A stretch of DNA of 64,000 nucleotides from JAJDTT01 sp022827025 (GCA_965203535.1 OZ241897.1:2666001-2730000), one strand, 5' to 3'. Positions 48,409 through 59,232 are shown, counted from the first letter of the stretch. The notes: generated by a model from the sequence alone, not told the origin. A program made the numbers and translations.

Positions 48409-49461
48409 TCACGCGCGTCTCGGAGCCTGATGCTCCGTCAACAGCCTTCGGGCCGCCCGGTAGACCTCGCCGGAGTGAATGCGATCGAAGCAGCGCAGGT
48501 CGATGGGGCACTCCCGGAGCAGGCAGGGGCTGCACTCCACATGCTTGTGGATGACGGCGGCGGCGGGGCTCACGGGTCCGGTGGCTACTTCGTCCGTGGA
48601 TCCGAATACCGCCACCAGCGGCACTCCCAGCGCCGCCGACAGGTGCATGGGTCCCGAATCGTTTCCCAGAAACAGCCGGCACCGGGCCAGCACTCCGATG
48701 AGGGCGGAGAGCGAGGTCCGTCCCACCAGGAATCGGGGAGTCTGCTTCATCCGCTCCCGGACCTGGACCGCAATCGGCGTCTCCGCACTGGAGCCCAGGA
48801 GCACGACCTCGGCGTCCATCTCCTCGATCAGGCGATCGGCCACCTCCGCGTAGCGCTCCGGGAACCACCGCTTGGCCGAACCGAAGGCCGCTCCCGGATT
48901 CAGCCCCACCAAGGGCCTGCCGCTGTCGGCGCCCGCCTCGCCGAGCAGGGAGTCGGCCGACTCCAGTTGCGCCCGGGAGGGGGTGATGCGGATGTCGGGC
49001 CGGAACGAGGAGTCTTCCAGGTAGTCGATGGGCGAGACGCCCGCCTGGAAGAGCAGATCCAGATAGTAGTAGGTCTGGTGACGGCCAAGGTCCTTGATTC
49101 GGGGGCGAACGCCTTGAGTCAGCAGGAGCCGCCGTCCGTCGGTGGTGTAGCCGATCCGGTTCGGGATGCGCGCCGTCAGCGCCAGCAGCGCCGCTTCGAA
49201 CGCGTTCTGGAAAAGGATGGCCGTGTCGAATCCCCGGAGCCGCCGTCCCACACGGAATACTCCCCGCACCCCCAGGGATCGGTTCTCGAGCGTGACCACC
49301 CGATCCGCCAAACCTTGTCCATCGAAGATCGGAGCCACCCATTTCCGGGCCAGGAGGGTCAACCGGGCCTGGGGCTGCAGCCGGCGCAGCTCCCTCAGGG
49401 CCGCCAGCGACATGACGGCGTCTCCGATCCAGTTGGTGCAGCGAACCAGGACCTGCTTCAT
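48409..49461 (-). CDS. waaF: Lipopolysaccharide heptosyltransferase II
   Basis: 350 residues from ATG 49461; the upstream in-frame extension to 49515 overlaps lpxK and was rejected. VLVRCTNWIGDAVMSLAALR is the WaaF-type start, FDTAILFQNAFEAALLA the acceptor side, and FLGNDSGPMHLSAALGVP the ADP-heptose site with Asp. The conserved C-terminal CSPCLLRECPIDLRC is also WaaF-like. Transfers the second heptose of the inner core. Operon order waaA-lpxK-waaF-waaC on the minus strand. Confidence 0.9.
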   Translation of the reverse strand: MKQVLVRCTNWIGDAVMSLAALRELRRLQPQARLTLLARKWVAPIFDGQGLADRVVTLENRSLGVRGVFRVGRRLRGFDTAILFQNAFEAALLALTARIPNRIGYTTDGRRLLLTQGVRPRIKDLGRHQTYYYLDLLFQAGVSPIDYLEDSSFRPDIRITPSRAQLESADSLLGEAGADSGRPLVGLNPGAAFGSAKRWFPERYAEVADRLIEEMDAEVVLLGSSAETPIAVQVRERMKQTPRFLVGRTSLSALIGVLARCRLFLGNDSGPMHLSAALGVPLVAVFGSTDEVATGPVSPAAAVIHKHVECSPCLLRECPIDLRCFDRIHSGEVYRAARRLLTEHQAPRRA

Positions 49462-49483
49462 CGCTCCTGCACGCAGCCCTCCT

Positions 49484-50524
49484 TCAGTGCGGATTGGGAA
49501 GGCCGGCCACCTCATCCAAGAGAAACTTGCGGTACTCCGCCGGGTCTTCGGGCAACGCCTCGATCTTCAATACGAAGATCCGGCCGGCGCCGAATTCCAG
49601 GCCCTGGAGACGGACCGCGTCCTTCTCGGTCGTCATCAACGCCCCGGCTCCGTGGTCATCCAGACTCTCCAGGGCCTGGTCCAGATCGCTCTGGCTGTAG
49701 GGATGATGATCGGGGAACAGGAGCCGGTGCCTCACGTCCATCTGGTAGTGCTCCAGGTCCTGGACGAAGAGTCCGGGATTTCCGATGGCCGCCAGGGCGA
49801 TGACCCGCCTGCCCACGAAATCTCGTGTCCGGAATTGCGCCCGGCTCTTGAGATCGAAGACGCCGACGGCATCGTGGTAGAAGTAGGAGATGGGCGTCAG
49901 CTTGTTGTGTCTGCGGATCACCGCCTCCAGATCGTCCACCTCCCCCAACAGGTGGGACCGGGTGATGACCACCAGGTCGGCGCGGCCCATGGCGGCGAGG
50001 GGCTCCCGGAGCCGCCCCGCGGGCAGCAGCTGACCGCCGCCGAAAGGATCGGTGGCATCCACCAGCAGAATGTCCAGGTTGCGCTTGAGCTGCAGGTGCT
50101 GGAAACCGTCGTCCAGAATGTGGATGACCCTGCCGTCCGCGGCCTCTTCCACCAGTGTTCCCGAACGGTGCCGGTTCTTGCCGACAGCGACGCGGACTCC
50201 GGGAAGCTGGCCGGCGAGCAGAAAGGGCTCGTCTCCGCTGCTGGCCGGATCGCACAGAATGTTCCTGCCGTCGCTGACCACCAGAGTCGAGTGCTCGGCC
50301 TTTCCCCGGTAGCCGCGGCTCAGGATGACCGGCTCGTAGCCCGCCTTCTTGAGCACGCCGGCCAGGTAGGCCACGAAGGGGGTTTTTCCGGTCCCCCCCA
50401 CCGTCAGGTTCCCGACGCTGATGACCGGGTTGCGGAGGCGTCTGCGTGAAATGACACCGCGCCGGTAGAGCAACGCTCTGATCCGCATGGCCAGGGAGTA
50501 GAGTTGGGACAGAAGAGCCCACAT
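49484..50524 (-). CDS. lpxK: Tetraacyldisaccharide 4'-kinase
   Basis: 346 residues. Phosphorylates the 4' position of the lipid A disaccharide at the inner membrane. N-terminal amphipathic anchor WALLSQLYSLAMRIRALLYR, then NLTVGGTGKTPFVAYLAG with the Walker A, SRGYRGK, and ILDDGFQHLQLKRNLDILL with the DDGFQH motif that carries catalytic Asp and His. Intact. Starts 6 bp after the waaA stop. Confidence 0.95.
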   Translation of the reverse strand: MWALLSQLYSLAMRIRALLYRRGVISRRRLRNPVISVGNLTVGGTGKTPFVAYLAGVLKKAGYEPVILSRGYRGKAEHSTLVVSDGRNILCDPASSGDEPFLLAGQLPGVRVAVGKNRHRSGTLVEEAADGRVIHILDDGFQHLQLKRNLDILLVDATDPFGGGQLLPAGRLREPLAAMGRADLVVITRSHLLGEVDDLEAVIRRHNKLTPISYFYHDAVGVFDLKSRAQFRTRDFVGRRVIALAAIGNPGLFVQDLEHYQMDVRHRLLFPDHHPYSQSDLDQALESLDDHGAGALMTTEKDAVRLQGLEFGAGRIFVLKIEALPEDPAEYRKFLLDEVAGLPNPH

Positions 50525-50530
50525 GCGTTT

Positions 50531-51949
50531 TCAGGAACCGCGGCCCGCATCCAGGTACTCGTCCACGATGCGAGCCGTTCGGCCCACGGCCCCCCGATTG
50601 TCGCGAAGGATCCGGCGGGCGTTGCGTCCCAGGCCCCGGCGAGCCGCATCGCTCCCCAGGAGTTCTCTCAGCCGCCGAGCCAATTCCCTCGAGTCCCGGA
50701 CCTGTAGTACCGCACCCCCCTCCAGGAAGGTCCTGGCCATTTCCCGGAAATTGTGCATGTGAGGCCCCACCAGGATCGGCTTGCCGAAGTATGCCGCCTC
50801 GATGATGTTGTGCCCGCCCCACGCCACCAGGCTGCCCCCCACGAAAACGACCCGGGCCAGTTCATAGAGGCGGGCCAGCTCGCCGATGGTGTCCAGGACC
50901 AGCACTTCAGGGCGGGCGCGGGAGCCCGCATCCTGGAAGCCGTTGAGACTGCTGCGTTTCAGGTGGACGAGGCCCCGCTGACGAAGCAGGCCGGAGATCT
51001 CGTCCGATCTGTGGGGGTGTCTGGGAGCCAGAACCATGCGGAGACCGGGGAATTCCCGCCTGATCTCACGGAAGGCGTCCAGAAGCTGCTCCTCCTCTCC
51101 TTCACGGGTGCTGCCGCAGACCCAGACCGGATCCGCTCCGAACAGGCTGCGTATCCGCCGCGCCAATGCCGCCTGTCGGGCGTCCGGGCCCAGGCTGTAA
51201 TCGTATTTCAGATTCCCGACCGAGCGGGTTCGGGATGCGACGGATCCCAGTTCGACGATCCGGTCCCGGTCTTGGACCGACTGCATGCAGAGACGATCCA
51301 ACTGCCGGAGAAAAGGCCGCAGCGGGCGGCGAAAGCGCCGGTAGCGGGCGAACGACCGGTCGGAGATCCTGCCGTTGACGAGCACCACGGGAACGTCCGA
51401 CTCCCGGGCGGCGGCGATGAACCCGGGCCAGATCTCGGTTTCCACCACCAGCACGGCCGCCGGGTTCAAGCTCTGCAGGTATCTCCTGCAGAGCCAGGGC
51501 CAGTCCAGCGGAAAATAGAAGATCCTGGCCCGGTCCCGAAAGAGCCGGCGGGCCAGGCGTTGTCCGGTTTCGGTGGTGGTGGAGACGCACAGTTGAGACG
51601 ATTTCAGGTTCAGCGCATCTATCAGGGGGCGAATCGAGTTGACCTCTCCCACCGAGACGGCGTGGACCCAGAGCCGGGGCCGGGCGCGAGGGGGTGACGG
51701 GCAGTTGCCGGGAGCCGTCATCCGCTTCCTGAAGGGAACGGGACGATGGCCCCGGAGATAACGAAAGAGGCGGAAGGGGAGCCACAAGATCAGGCCGAGC
51801 GTATAGGCCAGCGTATAGGCGGCGGTCAGGAGCGTTGGAACCGGCGTGGGGCCGCCCGAGCCGGGGCCGGGACGCTCCGGAGCCGTTCCGGCGTCTCCTC
51901 TGCCGGCTCCACGGGCCGACCGTGGAACATGTTTTGTCAAGGCGGTCAC
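50531..51949 (-). CDS. waaA: Kdo transferase
   Basis: 472 residues from GTG 51949. Transfers Kdo from CMP-Kdo to lipid IVA. N-terminal membrane helix LTAAYTLAYTLGLILWLPFR, then LWVHAVSVGEVNSIRPLI (family HAVSVGE block), VLVVETEIWPGFI and VFVGGSLVAWGGHNIIEAA, all WaaA signatures. The first ~37 residues before the helix are Arg/Pro-rich and atypical, so the real start may lie slightly further in, but no good ATG is available. It heads the operon and is divergent from rpsL with a ~200-bp shared regulatory gap. Confidence 0.92.
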   Translation of the reverse strand: MTALTKHVPRSARGAGRGDAGTAPERPGPGSGGPTPVPTLLTAAYTLAYTLGLILWLPFRLFRYLRGHRPVPFRKRMTAPGNCPSPPRARPRLWVHAVSVGEVNSIRPLIDALNLKSSQLCVSTTTETGQRLARRLFRDRARIFYFPLDWPWLCRRYLQSLNPAAVLVVETEIWPGFIAAARESDVPVVLVNGRISDRSFARYRRFRRPLRPFLRQLDRLCMQSVQDRDRIVELGSVASRTRSVGNLKYDYSLGPDARQAALARRIRSLFGADPVWVCGSTREGEEEQLLDAFREIRREFPGLRMVLAPRHPHRSDEISGLLRQRGLVHLKRSSLNGFQDAGSRARPEVLVLDTIGELARLYELARVVFVGGSLVAWGGHNIIEAAYFGKPILVGPHMHNFREMARTFLEGGAVLQVRDSRELARRLRELLGSDAARRGLGRNARRILRDNRGAVGRTARIVDEYLDAGRGS

Positions 51950-52007
51950 GGACGCATATAATAACTTGTTTCCCGGCTTGACACGGGGCCGGTCCTGAGG
52001 CTAATAT
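51934..52007 (+). promoter_or_regulatory. Tandem sigma70 promoters for the str ribosomal operon
   Basis: P1: TTGTCA 51934-51939, 17 bp, TATAAT 51957-51962. P2: TTGACA 51978-51983, 18 bp, TAATAT 52002-52007. P2 ends 139 bp before the rpsL start, leaving a leader that includes a short GC stem region near 52095-52125. P1 overlaps the divergent waaA start region. Confidence 0.6.
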
Positions 52008-52146
52008 TCTCGCGCCTATCAGAGCGTGGGTGAGTAGAGTGCGGATGCCTCAACGGCATCCTTTTTTGTCTTATAGAGTTTGTTCTGCTGTCGCGCCAGG
52101 CGTCGAAGGCGGCGCCGGCGGGCAGTTCCAGTATTGGGTGGCATCG

Positions 52147-52521
52147 ATGCCGACGTTCAATCAATTGGTTCGCAAGGGTCGCAAACCGGTGCGAACCAAG
52201 ACCAAAAGCCCGGCGCTGCAGGGTTGCCCTCAAAGGCGGGGAGTCTGTGTCCGTGTGTACACCCAGACTCCGAAGAAACCCAACTCGGCGCTTCGAAAGG
52301 TGACCCGGGTACGATTGACCAACGGGATCGAAGTCACCACCTATATTCCGGGAGAGGGACACAATCTGCAGGAGCACTCCATTGTGCTCATTCGTGGGGG
52401 CCGGGTGAAGGACCTGCCGGGCGTGCGCTACCATGTGATCCGCGGGACCTTGGACACGGCCGGCGTAGATAACCGTAACAACAGCCGCTCCAAGTACGGC
52501 GCCAAGCGCCCCAAGGGGTAG
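52147..52521 (+). CDS. rpsL: 30S ribosomal protein S12
   Basis: 124 residues from ATG 52147 (MPTFNQLVRKGRKPVR), the family start; GTG 52138 is rejected. TPKKPNSALRKVTRV and GGRVKDLPGVRYH are the streptomycin-relevant loops, carrying the wild-type Lys residues. Decoding-centre protein. First gene of the str cluster, with the tandem promoters upstream and rpsG 69 bp downstream. Confidence 0.98.
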   Translation: MPTFNQLVRKGRKPVRTKTKSPALQGCPQRRGVCVRVYTQTPKKPNSALRKVTRVRLTNGIEVTTYIPGEGHNLQEHSIVLIRGGRVKDLPGVRYHVIRGTLDTAGVDNRNNSRSKYGAKRPKG

Positions 52522-52590
52522 CTGGATCTCCAACAGCTGCATCGACGCCGAGTTCCATCGCAGCTTGTTTTGTGTCCGGGAGCCATTGAG

Positions 52591-53061
52591 ATGTCTAGAA
52601 GAAGGGATGTCCCCAAGCGAGAGGTGGCTCCCGACCCCGTATACAACAGCCGCCTGGTGAGCCGTTTCGTCAACCAGGCCATGGTGCGGGGAAAGAAGAG
52701 CGTTTCCGAGAGAAACTTTTACGCCGCCATGAACCTGATCCAGGACAGGACGGGAGAAGATCCGTTGCGGATCTTCAAGAAGGCGGTGGACCGGGTCAAG
52801 CCCATGGTGGAGACCAAGTCCCGCCGGGTCGGGGGATCGACGTATCAGGTTCCCATCGAAGTCAGCACCCGGCGGCAGACCTCGCTCGCCATTCGCTGGC
52901 TGGTGGGCTATGCCCGGGCCCGTCACGAAAAGACCATGAGGGAGAGGCTGGCCAACGAGCTCGCCGACGCCGCGAATGACCGCGGCGGAGCCGTTCGCCG
53001 GAAGATGGACGTGCACCGGATGGCCGAGGCCAACCGTGCCTTCGCACACTACCGATGGTGA
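52591..53061 (+). CDS. rpsG: 30S ribosomal protein S7
   Basis: 156 residues. SRRRDVPKREVAPDPVYNSR at the start, VSRFVNQAMVRGKKSVSERN and RRVGGSTYQVPIEVSTRRQT are standard S7 blocks; S7 binds the 16S 3' domain and nucleates its assembly. In E. coli it is also the str operon autoregulator. The long 52522-52590 gap before it is where such a control site would lie, but no structure is proven. Confidence 0.98.
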   Translation: MSRRRDVPKREVAPDPVYNSRLVSRFVNQAMVRGKKSVSERNFYAAMNLIQDRTGEDPLRIFKKAVDRVKPMVETKSRRVGGSTYQVPIEVSTRRQTSLAIRWLVGYARARHEKTMRERLANELADAANDRGGAVRRKMDVHRMAEANRAFAHYRW

Positions 53062-53113
53062 GGGGGAAGGACTCGATTACCAGCGGGACCTGCATCCAGG
53101 GAAGATCAGTACA

Positions 53114-55222
53114 GTGGCCACTCAGTCTGCGCTCGAAAGGACGCGAAATATCGGCATCATGGCCCACATCGATGCCGGTAAGACGACGACTACCGAGCGG
53201 ATTCTCTACTACACGGGAATCACCTACAAACTGGGTGAAGTGCACGAAGGAACCGCCACCATGGACTGGATGCCCCAGGAACAGGAACGGGGCATCACCA
53301 TCACCTCCGCCGCCACGACCTGCCACTGGAAGAATTTCCGCATCAACATCATCGATACCCCGGGCCACGTAGACTTCACGGCCGAGGTCGAACGATCCCT
53401 GCGGGTACTGGACGGCGCCATTGCCGTATTCGACGCCGTCGCGGGCGTCGAGCCCCAGTCCGAGGCCGTCTGGCGCCAGGCGGACAAGTATCGGGTGCCG
53501 CGGATCGCCTTCATGAACAAGATGGACCGGCTGGGAGCCGACTTTTTCGCGTCTATGGAGTCCATGACCCGGAAGCTGGGCGCCAACCCGGTCCCGGTTC
53601 AGATTCCGTTGGGACAGGAGGAGTCCTTCGAAGGCGTCATCGACCTGATCTCCCGCAAGGCCATCCGGTACGAAGCCGAGACCCTGGGCGCCAATTTCGT
53701 GGAGGGTGACATTCCGGAGGAATGGCGGGAGGCGGCGGAGCACTGGCGCGAGAAGATGGTGGAGGCCGTCGTCGAGGTGGACGAGCAACTGCTGGAAAAA
53801 TACGTGCACGGCGAGCCCATCGATCCCGGCTCCCTCAAGCGTGCGCTGCGATTGGGGACCTGTCAGGGCAGATTCACTCCCTGCCTCTGCGGCGCCGCTT
53901 TCAAGAACAAGGGGGTGCAACCCTTGTTGGACGGCATCGTCGATTTCCTGCCCTCCCCGCTGGAGGTGCCCCCACCCGAAGGAACCGACGCGGTCACCGG
54001 AGATCCGGTGACTCCCCGAGCCTCCCAGGACGATCTTTTTTCGGCCCTCGTATTCAAGATCATGGCCGACCCGTTCGTCGGCCAGTTGGCCTTCGTCCGC
54101 GTCTATTCCGGATGCCTGAAGGCCAGCTCGAAGGTCTACAACTCGGCTTCCGGCCGGGCGGAGCGGGTGGGACGGCTGCTCAAGATGCACGCCAACAAGC
54201 GGGAGGAACTCAGGGAGCTCGGCGCCGGGGACATCGCTGCCGTGGTCGGACTCAAGACGGTGGCGACCGGAGACACGATCTGCGATCCGGTCCGGCCCGT
54301 GTTGCTGGAATCCATGGAGTTTCCGGCTCCCGTGATCTCGGTGGCCATCGAGCCCAAGACGCGTCCCGACCAGGACAAGCTGGGATTCGCACTGGAGAAG
54401 CTGGTTCAAGAGGATCCGACGTTTCGGACTCACACCGATCCGGAAACGGGGCAGACCCTGATCTCGGGCATGGGAGAGCTGCACTTGGAGATCATCGTGG
54501 ATCGCCTGCTGCGCGAGTTCGGCGTCGGCGCCAACGTGGGCAAGCCGCACGTGGCGTACCGGGAGAGCATTCTGAGGACGGCCGAAGGGCACGGCCGCTA
54601 CATTCGCCAGACCGGAGGCCGGGGCCAGTACGGCGACGCCAGGGTCCGGGTCGAGCCGCTGGAGCCGGGCGAGGCCGAAAACGGGTTCCTGTTCGAGGAC
54701 CTGAGCGTCGGCGGCGTGATCCCCCGGGAATTCGTTCCGGCGGTGAAGGCCGGTGTGAGGGAAGCCATGGAGGGCGGAGTCCTGGCCGGCTGCGAGATGC
54801 AGAACGTCAAGGTGACCCTGCTGGACGGCTCCTATCACGACGTGGACTCGTCGGAGATCGCGTTCAAGATCGCGGGCTCCCTCGCCTTCAAGCAGGCCGC
54901 CCGGAAGGCGGGTCCCGTCCTGCTGGAACCGGTCATGAAGGTCGAAGTGGTGGTGCCCCAGGAGTACATGGGCGAGGTCATCGGCGACCTCAACGGCCGC
55001 CGGGGCCGGGTCGCCCGGTTGGAGCCCCGGGGAGGAAGCCAGGTGATCACGGCCTACGTGGCCCTGGAGACCATGTTCGGGTACGCCACCGGACTGCGGT
55101 CGATCACCCAGGGGAGAGCGACCTACACCATGCATTTCGAGCGTTACGAGCAGGTCCCCAGGCAAGTGGTGGAAGAGCAGGTGGCGCGAACCCACGGCCG
55201 GATCTTGACCCGGTCCGGTTGA
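53114..55222 (+). CDS. fusA: Elongation factor G
   Basis: 702 residues from GTG 53114, chosen because TQSALERTRNIGIMAHIDAG aligns with EF-G starts; further upstream the frame runs inside rpsG. GTPase motifs: MAHIDAGKTTTTE (G1), the switch region QEQERGITITSA, DTPGHVDFT (G3) and NKMDRLGAD (G4). Domains II-V follow, with GGRGQYGDARVRVEP and the C-terminal RRGRVARLEPRGGSQ loops. Drives translocation. Confidence 0.98.
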   Translation: MATQSALERTRNIGIMAHIDAGKTTTTERILYYTGITYKLGEVHEGTATMDWMPQEQERGITITSAATTCHWKNFRINIIDTPGHVDFTAEVERSLRVLDGAIAVFDAVAGVEPQSEAVWRQADKYRVPRIAFMNKMDRLGADFFASMESMTRKLGANPVPVQIPLGQEESFEGVIDLISRKAIRYEAETLGANFVEGDIPEEWREAAEHWREKMVEAVVEVDEQLLEKYVHGEPIDPGSLKRALRLGTCQGRFTPCLCGAAFKNKGVQPLLDGIVDFLPSPLEVPPPEGTDAVTGDPVTPRASQDDLFSALVFKIMADPFVGQLAFVRVYSGCLKASSKVYNSASGRAERVGRLLKMHANKREELRELGAGDIAAVVGLKTVATGDTICDPVRPVLLESMEFPAPVISVAIEPKTRPDQDKLGFALEKLVQEDPTFRTHTDPETGQTLISGMGELHLEIIVDRLLREFGVGANVGKPHVAYRESILRTAEGHGRYIRQTGGRGQYGDARVRVEPLEPGEAENGFLFEDLSVGGVIPREFVPAVKAGVREAMEGGVLAGCEMQNVKVTLLDGSYHDVDSSEIAFKIAGSLAFKQAARKAGPVLLEPVMKVEVVVPQEYMGEVIGDLNGRRGRVARLEPRGGSQVITAYVALETMFGYATGLRSITQGRATYTMHFERYEQVPRQVVEEQVARTHGRILTRSG

Positions 55223-55286
55223 ACCGTCCCGGAGGGACACGGAAGCGACGTCGATCAGGATCGACTGAATCGGAAAAGAGGACGAG

Positions 55287-56474
<1,188 letters not shown>

Positions 56475-56486
56475 GCGGTACGGAGC

Positions 56487-56813
56487 ATGAACAACGAGAA
56501 GATCCGCATCCGGCTCAAGGCTTACGACCACCGGGTCCTGGACCATTCCACCGGTGAGATCGTGGACATCGCGCGCCGCACCGGCGCCCGGGTCTCGGGC
56601 CCGATCCCGCTGCCCACACGCATCGGCCGCTACACCGTGCTGCGCTCTCCTCACGTGGACAAGAAGTCCCGGGAGCAGTTCGAAATCAGGACTCACAAGC
56701 GCCTCGTGGACATCCTGGAGCCGACGCCGCAGACGGTGGACGCCTTGATGAAACTGGATCTCCCGGCCGCCATCGACGTGGAGATCAAGGCCTACGGAGC
56801 CGAGAAGGAATAA
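56487..56813 (+). CDS. rpsJ: 30S ribosomal protein S10
   Basis: 108 residues. IRIRLKAYDHRVLDHSTGEI, GPIPLPTRIGRYTVLRSPHV and SREQFEIRTHKRLVDI are the S10 signatures. Also the NusE transcription antitermination partner. Starts 12 bp after tuf, so the str and S10 clusters appear fused without an internal promoter that I can see. Confidence 0.98.
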   Translation: MNNEKIRIRLKAYDHRVLDHSTGEIVDIARRTGARVSGPIPLPTRIGRYTVLRSPHVDKKSREQFEIRTHKRLVDILEPTPQTVDALMKLDLPAAIDVEIKAYGAEKE

Positions 56814-56815
56814 CC

Positions 56816-57463
56816 ATGCTCCAGGGGATGATCGGCAGGAAAGTGGGAATGACCCAGCTCTTCGACGAAAGGGGTCAGGTCATTCCGGTGACGGTGCTTC
56901 GGACCGGCCCTTGCGTCGTGGTCCAGAAGAAGACCCCCGAGAAGGAGGGCTATTCCGCACTTCAGTTGGGTCTTGTCGAGCCCGAAACCCGTTTCCGGCG
57001 TCTTACCCTGGGCGTGAAGGGGCATTTGCGAAAAGCAGGCTCGCCGCGGACCCGGATCCTGCGCGAGTTTGCGTACGAAGAGACTGAAGGGACGACCTTG
57101 AAAGTCGGCGACGAAGTTCTGGCCCACCAGGTCTTCCAGGCGGACGACACCGTCAACGTCGTGGGCACCAGCAAGGGCCGCGGATTCCAGGGCGTGATCA
57201 AGCGCCACGGATTCGGCGGGGGCCGGGCCACCCATGGATCCATGTTTCATCGGGCTCCAGGCTCCATCGGCCAGAGCGCCTCGCCCAGCCGAGTCTTCCC
57301 CGGGACCCGCGGGCCCGGGCGGATGGGAAACAAGCGGGTCACCATTCGAAATCTGCAAGTGGTCCAGGTGGACGAAGAGAACCACCTTCTGCTGGTCAAG
57401 GGCTCGGTGCCGGGCAGCCGGGCTCACTACCTCACCATCGTACGCTCGGGGAGGCGGAATTGA
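56816..57463 (+). CDS. rplC: 50S ribosomal protein L3
   Basis: 215 residues. MLQGMIGRKVGMTQLFDERG start, GTSKGRGFQGVIKRHGFGGG then RATHGS, and PGRMGNKRVTIRNLQVV. The central loop of L3 reaches the peptidyl-transferase centre and is standard here. Its stop overlaps the rplD TTG start by three bases. Confidence 0.98.
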   Translation: MLQGMIGRKVGMTQLFDERGQVIPVTVLRTGPCVVVQKKTPEKEGYSALQLGLVEPETRFRRLTLGVKGHLRKAGSPRTRILREFAYEETEGTTLKVGDEVLAHQVFQADDTVNVVGTSKGRGFQGVIKRHGFGGGRATHGSMFHRAPGSIGQSASPSRVFPGTRGPGRMGNKRVTIRNLQVVQVDEENHLLLVKGSVPGSRAHYLTIVRSGRRN

Positions 57464-58101
57464 CTGAGTCGGCGCCGGAAGTCCAGGTCAGGAACCTGAG
57501 CAACGAGGTGGTGGAAACCTTGCCCCTCTCCCGCCGGGTCTTCGACTACCAGGCATCCGAATCCTTGTTGTGGGAGGCGGTGACCGCCTTTCTGGCCGGC
57601 CGGCGGAAGGGTTCCCACTCCACCAAGACTCGTGCCGAGGTGCGGGGAGGCGGCCGGAAGCCATGGCGGCAGAAGGGCACCGGACGGGCCCGCGCCGGAA
57701 CCATCAGAAGTCCCCTCTGGAGATCAGGAGGCGTGACCTTCGGTCCCAAGCCGAGAAACTACGCGCAGTCGATCTCCAAGAAGAAGCGGAGAGGGGCCGT
57801 CAAGCTGGTCCTCTCGGACAAGCTGAAGAACGAAAAGCTTCTGGTTCTGGACTCCTTGGAGTTGTCCAGCCACAAGACCAGGAACTTCGTGGACGTCATG
57901 GGCAACTTCGACCTGACCCGGAAGCTGCTGGTGGTGGATTCGAGGGAGAACCGGAACCTCTTCCTGAGCACTCGAAACCTTCAGGGAGTCAAGATGGTTC
58001 CGGCCCTCGGGGTCAACGTCTACGACCTGCTGAACGCCGAGGTCCTGATGATCAGCAAGGCTTCATTGCTGGAACTGCAGGAGGTGTTGCTGAGGTCATG
58101 A
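57460..58101 (+). CDS. rplD: 50S ribosomal protein L4
   Basis: 213 residues from TTG 57460, overlapping rplC (TTGA); GGGGAGGCGG precedes it. TKTRAEVRGGGRKPWRQKGT is the tunnel-lining loop, followed by RARAGTIRSPLWRSGG. L4 is also the S10 operon autoregulator in E. coli. Stop overlaps rplW (ATGA). Confidence 0.97.
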   Translation: MTESAPEVQVRNLSNEVVETLPLSRRVFDYQASESLLWEAVTAFLAGRRKGSHSTKTRAEVRGGGRKPWRQKGTGRARAGTIRSPLWRSGGVTFGPKPRNYAQSISKKKRRGAVKLVLSDKLKNEKLLVLDSLELSSHKTRNFVDVMGNFDLTRKLLVVDSRENRNLFLSTRNLQGVKMVPALGVNVYDLLNAEVLMISKASLLELQEVLLRS

Positions 58102-58394
58102 GCAGGTACGATATTATCAGGCTCCCCCACATTACCGAGAAGGCCGCCATTCTGAAGGACGAGCTCGACGGCCGGATGGTGGTCTTCAAGGTTCGGCCCG
58201 AGGCCACGAAGCATCAGGTGAAGGCGGCGGTCCAGGGAATATTCGACGTCCAGGTCGAGTCCGTTCGAACCGCCAACTTCAGGGGGAAGGTCAAGAGAAT
58301 GGGCAAATACCGAGGACGGCGGGCCGCTTGGAAAAAGGCCTATGTGACTCTGAAACCCGGCCAGGACATGCCGGAATTTTTTGACACGGTGTAG
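58098..58394 (+). CDS. rplW: 50S ribosomal protein L23
   Basis: 98 residues. SRYDIIRLPHITEKAAILKD, VFKVRPEATKHQVKAAVQGI and the Lys/Arg-rich loop RGKVKRMGKYRGRRAAWKKA. Sits at the tunnel exit, docking trigger factor, whose gene opens this window. Overlaps rplD by four bases. Confidence 0.97.
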   Translation: MSRYDIIRLPHITEKAAILKDELDGRMVVFKVRPEATKHQVKAAVQGIFDVQVESVRTANFRGKVKRMGKYRGRRAAWKKAYVTLKPGQDMPEFFDTV

Positions 58395-58399
58395 AACCG

Positions 58400-59224
58400 A
58401 TGCCTTTGAAAAGTTACAAACCCACATCGCCCGGCACCAGGTTCCGAACCGTCCAGACCGGCGAGGATCTGACGGACATCAAGCCGCTCAAGCGCCTCAC
58501 CCGGGGCAAGAAGCGGATCAGCGGCCGCAACAGCGACGGAAAGATCTGCGTCCGGCGCCGGGGAGGCGGCCACAAGCGACGCTATCGGATGATCGACTTC
58601 AAACGAAACAAGGACGGGGTGCCGGCGCGAGTCGCCGCCATCGAATACGACCCCAATCGGAGCGCCCGGATCGCCCGGCTCCACTATCTGGATGGAGAGA
58701 AACGGTACATCCTGGCGCCGAACGGTCTGAAGGTGGGCGACGAGGTGATCTCGGGACCGGACGTGGACATCATGCCGGGCAATTGCCTGCCCATCGCCAA
58801 CATCCCGTTGGGAACCATGATCCACAACATCGAACTGACTCAGGGCCGGGGAGGTCAGTTGGTGCGGTCCGCCGGTGGAAGCGCCCAGTTGCTGGCCAAG
58901 GAGGGGAAGTACGCCCAGATCAAGCTGCCTTCGGGCGAGGTGCGCAAGGTCCATGTCCTCTGCCGGGCGACCATCGGCCAGGTGGGGAACGTCGATCACG
59001 AGAACGTCTCCCTGGGCAAGGCCGGAGCCAACCGGTGGCGGGGGCGGCGGCCCAAGGTCAGGGGCGTGGCCATGAACCCCGTCGATCATCCCATGGGCGG
59101 CGGCGAAGGAAAGAGTTCGGGCGGACGCCATCCCACCTCCCCCTGGGGCTGGAAGACGAAAGGCTACCGGACCCGGAAGAACAACCGGACCGGAAAGATG
59201 ATTGTCCGGCGGAGAAAGAAGTAG
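58400..59224 (+). CDS. rplB: 50S ribosomal protein L2
   Basis: 274 residues. GRNSDGKICVRRRGGGHKRR, IEYDPNRSARIARLHYLDG and the C-terminal NPVDHPMGGGEGKSSGGRHP with the universally important His near the peptidyl-transferase centre. Intact; 5 bp after rplW. Confidence 0.98.
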   Translation: MPLKSYKPTSPGTRFRTVQTGEDLTDIKPLKRLTRGKKRISGRNSDGKICVRRRGGGHKRRYRMIDFKRNKDGVPARVAAIEYDPNRSARIARLHYLDGEKRYILAPNGLKVGDEVISGPDVDIMPGNCLPIANIPLGTMIHNIELTQGRGGQLVRSAGGSAQLLAKEGKYAQIKLPSGEVRKVHVLCRATIGQVGNVDHENVSLGKAGANRWRGRRPKVRGVAMNPVDHPMGGGEGKSSGGRHPTSPWGWKTKGYRTRKNNRTGKMIVRRRKK

Positions 59225-59232
59225 GAGGCTGC

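Noticed and set aside
47422..49803. 793-residue plus-strand frame antisense to the heptosyltransferases
   Set aside because: Composition is typical of high-GC antisense shadow; both heptosyltransferases and lpxK on the minus strand have clear motifs.
52862..55240. 792-residue minus-strand frame antisense to fusA
   Set aside because: Exactly antisense to EF-G; His/Leu/Gln-rich shadow without motifs.
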